From Sialis fuliginosa (Eukaryota > Arthropoda > Insecta > Megaloptera > Sialidae), in NCBI GenBank assembly GCA_961205875.1, contig OY540812.1, positions 28,033,098 to 28,097,097 on the forward strand: a stretch of 64,000 nucleotides of DNA, written 5' to 3'. Position 1 is the first letter of the stretch. Each line of letters begins with the position of its first letter. A model generated the notes under the pieces. The model searched no databases. It was not told the origin of the DNA and saw only the letters and a program-made list of their open reading frames with translations. Below are positions 12,022-22,578 of the stretch, piece by piece. The position numbers and the translations under genes are program-made.

Positions 12022-12520
12022 AGGTACAGGCACCAGTCTTGGCCACTTTAAGAGAAAGGTATACTGTTTTATTTTGGGATTGATGGGCTTCTTTTTTGTA
12101 ATTCTCATGAACACATGTTACTAATAAAACAAATACCTATTTATTAAATCAATTTAATTACAAAAATCCGCAAATATATTTATATATTTTAATTACGGCC
12201 TTTTATTATGTTTATATTTTTTTCTCCGGCAATTGACAAAGTAAAAACAATAATGAGTACCCAGTGATGGATACATGCTTATGATTACAAAATAGTAAGT
12301 ACTACGACATAAAAGTTATAAAATAAAGAATCTTCAAATTTGAATCAGTGTTAAGTAGATGCTATGATAATATAATAATCAATAAATAGATTACAGTAAT
12401 GATAAGTAACCGATTGTCATCAAATTAAGCTATTCTAGAGTTAAGTGTCTTTAGATTATGATTCAATAATTGCAGTAATCAAATATCAACAAATATAATA
12501 TAAGACTGGTGCCAGTACCT
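12022..12520 (+). mobile_element. TA-flanked MITE, family AGGTACTGGCACC, copy 1
   Basis: The left end AGGTACAGGCACCAGTCTTG and right end AAGACTGGTGCCAGTACCT are inverted, with TA at 12020-12021 and 12521-12522. Subterminal GGGCTTCTTTTTTGTAATTC is shared with the copy at 47856-48373, and a third terminal fragment lies at 49620-49688. The 499-bp body is non-coding. Confidence 0.8.
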
Positions 12521-12787
12521 TAGTGATATTGTTTTTTCATATCAAAATTTTGTTTAAATTACACTTTTAAAGTGTCTCAAGACCAATATGTGTATCAAAA
12601 TTTATTCCTTTAGAATATTTGAAGTTGATTTTTGATATATAGTTCCAAAGTACTATGTCGCTCCTTCATACAAGAAAAACATTCATAAAGTAACATGCTT
12701 TACAAAAAAAGTCCAGAAGAAAAATAGTTGCAATGTAAAATTCCACCATAATTTCTACAGCAATATTTTTAAAATTGAAATTTCTGG

Positions 12788-12930
12788 TTTACGCCAATGT
12801 ACTTTCACAAACATAAACACAAAGTAAATCAAAAATCTGTTTATTTGTTTAAAAACGAGACAAGATTAGATTTCAGAACCGCCTGCAATAACATTTAATT
12901 GTATGGAACGTTGAGAAATTCGTACTAAGA
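12788..12930 (+). repeat. Second unit of the direct repeat at 11278
   Basis: See 11278-11400; both units share ACGCC, ATGTACT and TTTATTTGTT blocks and a later TTGAATTGTATG-like block. Confidence 0.4.
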
Positions 12931-13248
12931 ACAATATAACGTAACAGCTCGCATGAGAGTGCTGCTGCTTTCCAAAATAAAATTCTAAAAGAAAGCGAAA
13001 TCCAAATAAACCTATAAAACAAACAACGAGAAATTCACTTGTTCTGCTTCAATGCAGTGGTGTACTGAGAATTTTTTGGGTCCGTATGTAAAGATAAAAT
13101 CATCAATTTTACGACCAGAACCCTTTGTCGTAAATAAATTTTAGAATGATTAAAAAATTTTAAAAGTTACTCACGAATTTTAAAAGTTGTAAAAATATTA
13201 AAGAATGAATTTAAAAAAAATTAATTCAAAATCTCATTTTCTAATGTT

Positions 13249-14155
13249 TTTAAGGTTCCGTAAAAGAACAAAAATCCCTTACAGTTTCGCTCTGTCCATC
13301 CGACTATCTGTATGTCACACCCCTCCCATTTTCTCATTTATATACCTATTAAGATGTAATTTGGTATACCAAATTTGATGACCCAAAAACAGATATGAGA
13401 TTAAAAAAAATTATTTTTTTGGACACCCCTCCACCCTATTGAGTGTTTTTAGATAGATCTCCTAAAATGCAAAAAAAATGTTTTAGGATCTTTATATTTT
13501 AACTCTTCAATCACGATATATTTACTTTCAAAGTCGTTATCAAAGCGTCCCCCCTCTAATTTCTAAAGTATCGATGCAAAAAATCTTTTAAGATTACATA
13601 ATTTAGCTTTTAATTAGTAGATACCTACTTCGATTGAAAATTATAACAAATACTGTGAGATTTTCTTTTTTTTTATTGTAGAAAATAATTTCGAAAGAGA
13701 ATGTCAGTGAGAATGACTACGGAACCCTATCATGTACAGTCGCCTGCATTAATGGTCTGGCAGTTCATTTTCGTTTATCACAAACTTAGTAGGCTCCTCC
13801 CATTTGATTATTATAATATTTAAATCATTTCTCCATGTATCAAACAAAGACAGATATTTTGAAATTCATTTGCTAGATAAAGAACTATTCTTCGTTTATA
13901 GTACTCATATATATTTGTGTAATTAAATTATTATGTAATCTATTGAACATTGTATACGTAAATTTTGTGGCAATAAATATTTGATATTCCGAATTTTAGT
14001 ATTTAAATATAATAAACTTGATAGAAAAAGATAACCGATGATGTTTGTCTTTAAATTTGGAATCTGTTGTAAGTGATTCTAGCCTTTAGGGTGCCAGACG
14101 AGTTCTGCAGGCGACTGTACGTACTTAACAGCTTTTGGCCGTTTAATTTATAATT
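13249..14155 (+). repeat. GGTTCCG repeat family, copy 1, interrupted
   Basis: The copy starts AAGGTTCCGTAAAAGAAC, continues through TACAGTTTCGCTCTGTCC, CTCATTTATATACCTATTAA, GATCTCCTAAAATGCAA and TTCAATCACGATATATTT to GAATGACTACGGAACCCTAT, and ends with CTTTTGGCCGTTT. A second full copy lies at 61144-61622 and a reverse one at 40690-41036. Copy 1 is split after CATG by the MITE at 13737-14117. The family is a widespread insect non-coding repeat, by general knowledge. Confidence 0.7.
13737..14117. mobile_element. TA-flanked MITE inserted in the GGTTCCG repeat, 381 bp
   Basis: The ends CAGTCGCCTGCA and TGCAGGCGACTG are perfect inverted repeats, followed inward by GGTCTGGCAG and GTGCCAGAC. TA flanks both sides (13735-13736, 14118-14119). 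The uninterrupted sister repeat at 61144-61622 reads straight across the equivalent position, confirming the insertion. There is no ORF; it is mariner-type. Confidence 0.85.
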
Positions 14156-14461
14156 AGATATTGTAATAAAATTCCTGAAAATGTTGAAGCAAAATATAAA
14201 TAATTATAAATCGGACATTCTTATTTGGATACTAACATTATCTGTTGCTTTACGATTTTTTCCTTAAATACAAACATTCATAATTGATTTACGATTTTTC
14301 CCCAAAAGTACCTATAAAATGTGGTATTTTTTATCATTATTTGGGTGTGTCGTAATGTTACCTACAAATTCACTATACCAAGTTTAGACCTGGGTCTTAC
14401 AGTTTACCAGTTATAAATGTATCTAAATAATCCCCAAAGTGACTATTTTCCTACCTACCCT

Positions 14462-14586
14462 ATTAAATGAAACAATCATTTTTTGTTAATAATTACATAA
14501 TTACTTTTAAAATTATGTAAATTAACATTAACAATAAAATTATACAATTATAAAAAAAAAAAAAAATATGACTGTTTCATTTAATG
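14462..14586. mobile_element. Small palindromic MITE, about 125 bp
   Basis: ATTAAATGAAACA and ATCATTTTTT at the left mirror AAAAAATATGAC and TGTTTCATTTAAT at the right. The whole segment can fold on itself through the centre (AATTACATAATTAC region). Target duplication not resolved. Confidence 0.6.
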
Positions 14587-14944
14587 ATAAAAAATTTTGG
14601 GGAAAAATGTCATTTCTATAAAAATTTTCAAAAAAATAAACATATTTTTTGACTTGAATGAGCAATAACTCTGAATTGGAAACACACTAGCAATAACACT
14701 AACACTGAAAAAGACGTTAGTTAATTACCTATGAAACTGACTCATTGTGGTTGCTCTAGTTACGTTACTTTGGAAGTTTTGAGATAATCTTTGTTTGTAA
14801 GTACTCCTCTGAATGAAGTTTTTAAACATCCTGTAGCTCAGTGTCGTACAATTTTTTACTCACAATGAACTAATGAATCAGTTCTTAAAATATCTGTATC
14901 CCAAACCGGACCATCCTGTATATCCTAGCCAAACAATACTTTTT

Positions 14945-15150
14945 TACACTCATCCATACTAATATTATAAATGCGAAAGTAACTCTATCTTTTTGTTACC
15001 TTTTTACAGCTAAACCGTTGAACCGATCTTGATGAAATCTGGCAGTGAGATAGCTTGCACCCCTAGGAAGGACATAGACTACTTTGTATCCCGAAAAATT
15101 GATTAGATAAAAAAAATACAAAGACGAAGTCGCGGGTAACAGCTAGTGTT
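14945..15150 (+). repeat. Insect SINE/LINE-tail repeat, copy 1
   Basis: ATACTAATATTATAAATGCG, TTTACAGCTAAACCGTTGAA, GAGATAGCTTGCACCC, GACATAGACTACTTTGTATC and GACGAAGTCGCGGGTAACAG then CTAGT form the familiar insect repeat tail. Copies recur at 46005-46182 and 51215-51608. Confidence 0.7.
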
Positions 15151-15159
15151 TAAATAAAG

Positions 15160-15805
15160 ACAAACATACACCAACATTACGTTCTATATGTATGTATATC
15201 TTTTTTGTGAATACTCGATTTTCGATTCAAATGCAAAAACTATACTCTATGTCTATGGTTGAAATTTGTTTGATACAGACTTGGCCGACTCAGCGACGTG
15301 TATTCGCGAAATAATCTAAACAATTAAATTATATCAGACGAGGCGTACTTTCGTTTAATAGGGTATGATTTTACAAGCAAAATTTTCTTCAGAGAATCCA
15401 CAACCTCTTCCTGAACAACCTTTACATTGTTCCAAAGTTACCGATTGGGATTTCCGTATTTTGAATTTTCGGGCCCTATTTATTTGAGGAGAAATAACTA
15501 TGCGACAATTGTAGCTTCGTAACGAGTGGAGAACAATGAATTGTGGTTTCAATACGACATGCCACACTGCAGGAATATTTTTTTATAAGAAACTTTTTTC
15601 CCTAATTTCTCACTATGGTAATATCAATTAGCCGGCAAAATCACCTGTTCTTACACCGCCATCTTCTCATTTATGTTTTTTAAGTCTAATGCTTGTCTGT
15701 ATCATCCATTTGAGGATTTTAAAAATAACTCAACAAAAAAAATCAGTCATGAATAACTTTCACTGACACGACAAATGCAAGAATGCAACCAACTCATTTA
15801 ATAAC
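15160..15805. other. No gene recognised
   Basis: A minus-strand open frame at 15355-15567 has a slightly raised GC content and encodes CKGCSGRGCGF near its end, but no known domain, supporting splice site or terminal repeats were found. The remainder is plain AT-rich sequence. Confidence 0.4.
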
Positions 15806-15807
15806 CG

Positions 15808-15875
15808 GTATTATAAAGAATTTGCTCGAGTGCAAAAGCTAATTAGCTTGTGGCTAACGCTATCTACTAAAGATT
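15808..15875 (+). repeat. Dispersed repeat R1, copy upstream of the Penelope-like element
   Basis: CGGTATTATAAAGAATTTGC, TCGAGTGCAAAAGCTAA and GGCTAACGCTATCTAC match the left part of R1. The copy at 17150-17262 is inverted relative to this one, so the Penelope-like segment lies between opposed copies. Confidence 0.6.
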
Positions 15876-16019
15876 GAATATAAATGACAACACACTCACA
15901 GATGTAGCGAATGAAATCGTACATATGATGACTATGACGCATGTGCATTAAATAGAAACCAGTGACATCAAATAAGTGCTATTAAGTGTGTTCATAAAAT
16001 ACATAGCATTTACATTTAC

Positions 16020-16943
16020 ATAATTCCAAGAGTATGGATTAGATATGTAGACGATATTTTTGCAGTGTTTGATTTAAACAAATGTAGCATAGAATCTTTT
16101 TTAGATTCTCTAAATTCCAAATTTAATAGCATAAAATTCACCCATGAATTAGAAACAAATTGCAAATTATATTTCCTTGATACATTAGTTATCAGAAAGG
16201 ATAATAAATTAGAAGTTGATATATATAGAAAAAACACCCCAACTAAGAGATTTATATCTAATAAGTCAAATCATTGTATGCAAAACAAACTGGCTGCCTT
16301 TAATTCAATGGTTTATAGATAAATCATTTTTCCATTGTCAGTAGAAAATTATAAAAAATAATTAAATTATATTTTAGACACGGCAATATTCAATGATTTC
16401 TCTAAAGATATAATATTTAATCTAATCAGGAAACACAGATTGAGATCTAATATAAATAACATAACAACTCTTAGTTGGAAAGAAGATAAAAAAACAGAAA
16501 TATGTAAAGATTCCTTATTTTCCTAGATACACCAAAGGTCTTTCAAATTTTTTTAGTGAGATGGACTTTAAAATAGTCTATAGTTCTAATAATAGTATCA
16601 AAAATTTGTTAGGCAACCCAAAAGACAAGGATGAACCTACGGACAAATCAGGAATCTACAAAATAAATTGTAAAGATTGTGATAAATTTTACATTGGTCA
16701 GAGTAGAAGAACCATCAATGTAAGATTTAGAGAACATATAGCCAATGTAAAACATTTAAGATTAAATAAGTCCATATGTTTGAAAATCACCACAGAATTC
16801 AGGATCTTAATCAATTGAAAGCGGTTTCTAACAATAAAGATTTAGATTGCTATAAAAGTATGGAGATTTTCAAAAATAAGGGTAAAGTATTTAATTCCAA
16901 CAATGGACCCCTATGGTCCAACCTTTTCACTCTATTAAAGTAA
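16020..16943 (+). pseudogene. Penelope-like reverse transcriptase / GIY-YIG endonuclease fragment
   Basis: The frame begins inside the RT palm: IPRVWIRYVDDIFAVF carries the YVDD catalytic box at about 16044-16055, followed by a Penelope-type thumb (KLYFLDTLVIRKDNKLEVD, then KNTPTKRFISNKSNH). Stops follow at 16320 and about 16360, and at least one frameshift separates this from a second open part at about 16520-16818. That part reads FPRYTKGLSNFF, NLLGNPKDK and then the nuclease signature GIYKINCKDC, FYIGQSRRTINVRFREH. A further shift near 16775 lets the homologous C-terminus (HHRIQDLNQLK) run to the stop at 16941-16943. In intact elements the protein primes reverse transcription at nicked chromosomal DNA. 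This copy cannot encode it. The first open piece starts at GTG, not ATG. Confidence 0.88.
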
Positions 16944-17048
16944 TGACTCAGACCAACACGGTCAACGATTACCGTTCCAGGATAAGTTCTAGTTCAGTAG
17001 TTTCTAAGGTATATAAATAGTCGTAGTTATTTAGATTTAAGTTATTGT

Positions 17049-17098
17049 CTTTAGGACTCTGATGATGCATTGCTATTGAAACACGTGTAAGTCTAAAC
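17049..17098 (+). ncRNA. Hammerhead-ribozyme-like motif of the Penelope-like element
   Basis: The order stem I, CTGATGA (17059-17065), stem II region, GAAA (17078-17081), very short CACGTG stem III, TA cleavage dinucleotide (17088-17089), stem I is the type I hammerhead arrangement. Stem I is convincing: TTTAGGACT pairs with AGTCTAAA with a single bulged G. Stem II (TGCATTGCTATT) pairs poorly, so the copy may be inactive. Hammerhead motifs with a minimal stem III are known in Penelope-like elements. Position, about 105 nt after the stop, is as expected. Confidence 0.6.
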
Positions 17099-17149
17099 TC
17101 TTACAATTTTTATGGTTAGGGGATTTGTATTTGATTAGCATTTACATTA

Positions 17150-17262
17150 TTAAACATTTTTTATCACTGCTCTAGAATCAACGATCTGACACCTTGCAGA
17201 TAGTAATATCTCCCAAACAAATTAGCTATTCTCTCAAGCAAATTCCTTATCGGGCATAATGT
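17150..17262 (-). repeat. Dispersed repeat R1, inverted copy downstream of the Penelope-like element
   Basis: Read on the minus strand it carries CCCGATAAGGAATTTGCTTG, AGGTGTCAGATCGTT, CTAGAGCAGTGATAAAA and AATAATGTAAATGCTAATC, colinear with 1587-1745. Confidence 0.65.
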
Positions 17263-17264
17263 AA

Positions 17265-18430
17265 TTTTTAAAACAGATACATTATATTAATAAATGGCTT
17301 TTATTAAAGAACATGTGTGTTTATGTTTGACCCAATTATTTCCACTAATAATAATATGTTCCTATCAAAAATCGTCAGAACCCATTAGCTCACTCTGTAT
17401 TACTAACGTATAAGAAAAGATAACTGAAAATCCTATAATTTATTTTTCTCTTACGATAATTCTGCGGTTAGGGCTCAATACACTCGTTACACTCCTGCAT
17501 CTATGCTTTTAACAACACAAAAGTATCACTTATATATTTTATTACATACATTACGCAGGGCTGATACAATAGAATCTCTTTATATAGTGTACATTTTTTA
17601 GTTTCTTAAAGAATCTACATATATAAGGCAGAAGTGTTTCCAAAATACAAGACTGAGGGACTATTTTATATTGGAAAGGGTCACATAAAGTTTTTTTTAT
17701 ACCACACATTATATTGCACGCTTCAGATATTATCATTATTATTCATTAACTTTTAAATCACAGGTTCTTAAACTTTTTTCATTCCTTTGTAGAACAACAA
17801 ATTTTAAGCGAACACCTGGCAATTCAATGTTACGTTTATAAATAATTCATATGCACAAATTTTTATGACACGTACCTACTTTGATTTTGTTCTAGTCTAA
17901 TATTCGTATTTTTAAGATAAAATCAATTTAGATACATACATATTTAAGCCTATTAAAATACACAATAATTTTCAATGGAGGGGCTACAATTTACACTTCA
18001 AAACTTTTTACTTAATCATAATTTGTTAATAAAAATCTTACGAGAAGTATTGGAATGATTATTTACCTTTATTTTCATTATTTTTTTATACCAGTGTTTT
18101 ATTTTCTTATGTAAATACTAATTTTCAAAGCATAATATTTATTTTATTTTGTTAATTAAAAACTATTTTTTCGACTATCTATTTATTTAAAAAGAAAAAT
18201 ATATAACTATTACACATTGAATATTGTACCCTACAGAATTTTTAAAATTTATTATAACTTCTATACATGATATTTATTCTGATTATCAGTTTAATGTGCT
18301 CAAATTCATCAATTAAACATACTTTTTTTTATTAAGAACGCTTTTAATTTCCGTATTCACGACTTTCAGCAATTTAAGTAGCCACGTTGGATGAAATTTT
18401 GAAATATTACCGCAAAGCAAACATTTTTGT
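17265..18430. other. No gene recognised
   Basis: Very AT-rich sequence with no terminal repeats, domain-bearing frame or convincing splice signals. It would be downstream flank of the candidate minus-strand gene at 18437-20725. Confidence 0.4.
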
Positions 18431-18436
18431 AAATTT

Positions 18437-18553
18437 TTATATAAGGACTGTCTCAGTATCTTTCTTCATCTTGAAGTTATTCAACAATAAATAAATCAAA
18501 CTTCTAAGAGCTTTCTCAATTTCATCCACAAGCTCTTTTTTGTTACAGACGTA
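18437..18553 (-). CDS. Candidate terminal exon of a small minus-strand gene
   Basis: After AG at 18554-18555 (minus ATAATAG/TAC) a frame opens in phase 0 and runs 38 codons to TAA at 18437-18439. It encodes YVCNKKELVDEIEKAL followed by RSLIYLLLNNFKMKK and a short acidic end: one cysteine, then a leucine-rich amphipathic stretch. The acceptor has almost no pyrimidine tract and no AATAAA was seen close behind. Phase fits the exon at 18782-18855. Assignment is an inference from phase and openness only. In this AT-rich DNA such coincidences happen. Confidence 0.25.
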   Translation of the reverse strand, partial: YVCNKKELVDEIEKALRSLIYLLLNNFKMKKDTETVLI

Positions 18554-18781
18554 CTATTATCAGTGCTAAATGGGTATACCTACCAGATTAGAAATACTTA
18601 TAGTAAAAGTTCTGACAGTCCGAAGATATTTTATCAATCAATATCAATTAATATACTTAATATTAATACATAATGTTCAGTTTTTACTTTTCTAAAATTG
18701 ATAAAAATAACACATATGTACTAAATGAATTTATTAAACAGCCGATTTAACTAAAAATAGCGATGCTGTCGTAACTCTTAC

Positions 18782-18855
18782 TGGAGTATCTCTACACCAG
18801 ATTTCATCGTATTCTGAATTATTTCCAGAAACAGAGCAATTTTTTCCTCCGTTAC
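18782..18855 (-). CDS. Candidate internal exon with C-x8-Y-x4-C pattern
   Basis: On the minus strand TTTTATTAATAGAG precedes a 74-nt stretch ended by CCA/GTAAGAGT, a good donor. Joined in phase 1 to the signal-peptide exon at 20379 it would read GNGGKNCSVSGNNSEYDEI then WCRDTP and end in phase 0. Using the earlier AG (exon from 18857) gives a different open frame, EVTEEKIALFLEIIQ and onward, ending in phase 2, so the sequence alone does not decide. The first option places two cysteines and a tyrosine just behind the signal peptide. Function unknown. Confidence 0.28.
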
Positions 18856-19367
18856 CTCTATTAATAAAATTAGAACTAATATAAAACAAGATTCTTGATT
18901 ATCTAAGATAATATAAAAGATTATTTATTACAACAAAATTAACAAATCAGTAGAAAATGAAGTTATGTAATTAATTTGGCAAGTTGGTTACTGAATTAAC
19001 AGATAAATGGGTCAACTCCGCCACTGACTGCGATTTAACATAAATAGTAAATACTGTGTCCCCACAACAATATCTAGTAAGGGTATTTAAATATAATGCA
19101 ATCCTTTTCCTTTCTACCGTATTTGGTGTCTTATTTAAAGGCATACATTTAAATACATTTACATTATATTCAAATATCAGCTCTCTGGACCGTAGCTATC
19201 ATACTACAGATTTAGTTCAACAAGGACAATAGATTATTTATAGGTACAGTAATACCAACATTGAAACTATTAGTTTTCTGGTAAAAATTAAAATAATATT
19301 AACCCCACAGTAGTCTCGCAAACCTAACAGATTTATTTTTTAGTGTTCAGAACTGTCTCATAAAAAT

Positions 19368-20277
19368 AGTAGTGGTGTCATTTTTAAGGGGTAATATGAA
19401 ATTTGTAGGACTGCTAAAAGAAGTTATTGAAGGTTTAAATAATAACAAAACGTTTACGTTTCTAAATTAGTTGAATTGTCAGCTTTCATTCAATACCCCA
19501 TTCACCAGGATTGAATAAAACATATTTTTGGTAATTTATTTCATCTCCCTTAAAAAAACGCTAAGAAATAAAAAAAAATATACCTGTCAAGTAAATGCAC
19601 AACGCTTCCTCCTGCTAAATTCATCAAAGGTAGTTAATTATTGAAAAATTTAAACAAAAACCAATAAAGAGTTCAGATACATTACTTGGCATTGGTTAAC
19701 AATTTCAATCTAAATCTAAATTTAACCAAACATCAAAATGACATTTAATATGTCAAAGTAAATATTAATTTAAAAAAACATGACGATTTTTTAAAGCAAA
19801 TTGAGATAAATCTTTGTAAGGGAATATTTTACAACAAACGTTGTAGACCTATATTATAGAAAATTTAATGATCTACAAAAAATATTCCATAAAGTTTTCA
19901 CGTAACATGTGTCGTTCTTGAGATATCTTGAAAAAATAAATATTTTGAGACGTCACCCCTCCCCCTTACACACGATTTTGAAATGGGACCGTCCTCAAGC
20001 CAAGTATGTTTGTCTTGACCTGAAACGGAAAGATCAATGAATGAGACATAATTTATGTCTCATTTTAAACGATCACAGAGCTTCTCGTATCTTCAATATT
20101 ACGAGTTAGCAATTGAGGTATATTATCGGTCTACCATATACTATAATTATGCCAAATCTCAGTTTTCTAGATCAATTAGTTTTTATTTTAATACGGAACA
20201 CTAATAAAAATGAAGAAACGTCGTTTTGTACCAGCCCCTAAAATATCATATTACCCTTTAAAAATGGCACCGCTACT
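19368..20277. mobile_element. Foldback element, family R3, 910 bp
   Basis: The left end AGTAGTGGTGTCATTTTTAA then GGGGTAATATGAAATTT is mirrored by AATATCATATTACCCTTTAA then AAATGGCACCGCTACT at the right (about 45 bp, imperfect). Internally, 19585-20110 is repeated in inverted orientation at 25190-25965. An orphan end lies at 10742. No transposase. Confidence 0.7.
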
Positions 20278-20378
20278 GATTTCATGAGATACAGGGTTAA
20301 AAATTATAAAATAAATACCAATATTATTAACCTGTCATGAAAATATAAAAGAATAATTATAATTGAAAAATAACTCAC

Positions 20379-20725
20379 CGAGAATACTGAATACAAATAT
20401 CCATGATGTTTGTTCGTGGTTCATTTAAATGCCTTACGTTGGTACCACTGGCTCAAGACACTAGCTAACTCATTCCACGGTACACTACGATCACTTTACA
20501 CTAATTTTAGCCGCGCAACCTTGAAGATCTGTAGGCATAGAAAAGTTCCTGCTAACAGATATTCTGTTTACAAAACGATACTCATTTGAAAATTGTCCCG
20601 AACAACACAAAAGCAGAATTATATTAAGTTTTAATTCTCATGGAACATTCTTTTTAATTTTACTTCACTGCACTTTTCTTCTTTTTATTGTTCTTCGCCG
20701 TTGAAAAACACTGTTGAATTTTTAT
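20379..20725 (-). CDS. 5'UTR plus signal-peptide exon of a secreted or membrane protein gene
   Basis: Minus strand. A strong acceptor (TTTTTTCTCTTCCAG) ends at 20726, so the exon starts at 20725 and may be preceded by an upstream non-coding exon. After about 300 nt of leader with several short upstream ATGs, the last ATG (20422-20424) opens MNHEQTSWIFVFSIL. The coding part stops at the donor G/GTGAGTTATT (20378/20379) after 15 codons plus one base, phase 1. A short charged head followed by WIFVFSIL is signal-peptide-like. A phase-1 intron directly behind a signal peptide is common in secreted and immunoglobulin-type receptor genes. Identity unknown. Possible next exons are at 18782-18855 and 18437-18553, or the true ones lie beyond the left edge. 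Confidence 0.5.
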
Positions 20726-20734
20726 CTGGAAGAG

Positions 20735-22570
20735 AAAAAATATTTTGTTAGATATTAAAATTAACACTTGAAAAAAAAAAAGAGTTCAGTATTTTTTTCT
20801 CGGAAATGTATTTTACAATCGTTATGGCTTTCAGTTACTATTATACCCCGAATTACGACACTTGCTTCGGAGTAACGGCTCTTTGCGCTACATTCAGATA
20901 GGTTTTTAATAGTTTATCATCTTTGTGTTATTATACCTGGTATTCAAAATAGCTTTCATAAAAACTTTTCAGACAAAAATTACTCGGTTTTGAGGGAAAA
21001 CATTACGAAAAATTGTATTTTATATTTATGGGTGTTTCTGATGTTTTTTCGAACCACGGGGCGATTTTCTTTACAAGTTGAAAAAAATTATAAAATCAAT
21101 TTTTTTAACTTTTTTTATTTCGAAAAAGATCAAAATAAAAACAAATAAAAAAAATGGTTATCATGATAATGATTTTAAGCAACATCTTTCTGCTGTAACT
21201 CGCGTTTCATACATTTATTTATTTGCAAAAAAAAATATCTCTGGATTAAAAAATAAAGATTTTTATTTGTTCACGTAAAATCCTTACCTTGTTTTTTTTA
21301 ATAAATATGAAGTTTCAAAATTATATAAATAACTAGTATAATACAATAAATATGCATAAATAAAAATATATAATAAAATGTAAGACAACGTGAATGATAC
21401 AAAAGAAAACCTATTAAATTGGATTTCCTACATTTATATTAAACGTGAACCTTAATAATTTATTTTAAGTCTTTAGAATTGCCTCAAAATTTACATTTTA
21501 TGCAAATCAAAGTTTTATTGAAATTAATTATTTCTCTTAACGTCCAACAACATCTTTATTGTTCGTTACAGAGGCGTATTTAACAAGGCTTAGATCAAAA
21601 TATGTGGGTTTTATTTACGACATTTTATGTATTACTTTCAATTTATTATTCTACATAATATCTTTCAATAAGAAAATACTGAAATGCAACTTTATCTATT
21701 CTCAATAGTCAACAAACTAATTGTAAGTTTGACCAACAACGAGGATGGCTGTCTTTTATCAACTGTCAAATTTAATATATATTTCTCATAGACGTGGGTT
21801 GAAAATTTGTAAGCATAATATAAAATTACAATTAAATTTTTGCCAAAATTTTTTATTTAAAAAAAAGTTTCACCGTCCCTCTCGCCCCCCTCCTCCCATT
21901 AATCTGCTACTGAATTTAATAATTTTTTTGTGGGGCTATGTTATTATTAATACAAAAGATCATGTCTATAAATATGAAGTTCGAAGTACATACTGATAGT
22001 TTATTTTATAACGTACGGCCCTGATAATATGTTTAACCCCTAAATAGAGACGTTTACATATTTTAAAATTCATAAATTCCTATCATAAATAACATACATA
22101 TGTATGGAAAATAAACGTATTGTAAACGATATTGAAAAAATATATCTGCTAACAAATCGTCCGGAAAAAAAGTAAAAAACAATTCTTTAGGAAAAAACGA
22201 GACGCATTTTTAACAAACGTATATTACGTAAACAATAGATACAAACAAAGCCAATTTTACTGTAAAGAAGCACAAGTTAGTTTACCAACATGTATGTTTA
22301 ATGTTTATAAACAATTTAAAAGTTAAATATCATTTACGAAACCCTGTGTTTTGGCAAAAAGAAACATTTTGTGAAAATATTTTTTCTGTATGATAATTTC
22401 ATGTTATTTTTTGTATTCGTTTCAAAATGTAAATGAGTATTTACTTTCACTTTGTAACCTATTTAATGATGTGAGTATTTTAATTTCAAAGTTTAAAACT
22501 TTATATCAAGTTCATTCCAAGAATCATTAGCTTCATTCTAAAGCTGTGTGTGTCAATTTAACAATATTAT
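20735..22570. other. No gene recognised; possible upstream intron or promoter side of the 20.4-kb exon
   Basis: AT-rich DNA. A segment at about 21740-21790 (GATGGCTGTCTTTTATCAAC then TGTCAAAT) resembles 7486-7515 and may be an old repeat. The plus-strand frames at 21078 and 21745 show no domain. Confidence 0.35.
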
Positions 22571-22578
22571 ATATTCAA

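Larger units (their letters stand above)
16005..17110 (+). mobile_element. 5'-truncated Penelope-like element
   Basis: The segment holds the C-terminal part of a Penelope-type reverse transcriptase, then a GIY-YIG endonuclease, then a 3' untranslated part with a hammerhead-like motif. The order RT, linker, GIY-YIG is diagnostic of endonuclease-bearing Penelope-like elements. The upstream RT motifs are missing, so the copy is 5'-truncated. The boundaries are approximate, and opposed R1 repeats lie just outside on both sides. Confidence 0.85.

Noticed and set aside
15355..15567. 70-codon minus-strand frame with CKGCSGRGCGF
   Set aside because: No domain, splice support or conservation evidence; length is within chance for this composition.
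16065..16322. Separate short genes at 16065 and 16561
   Set aside because: They are pieces of one broken Penelope-like protein; the first begins at GTG.
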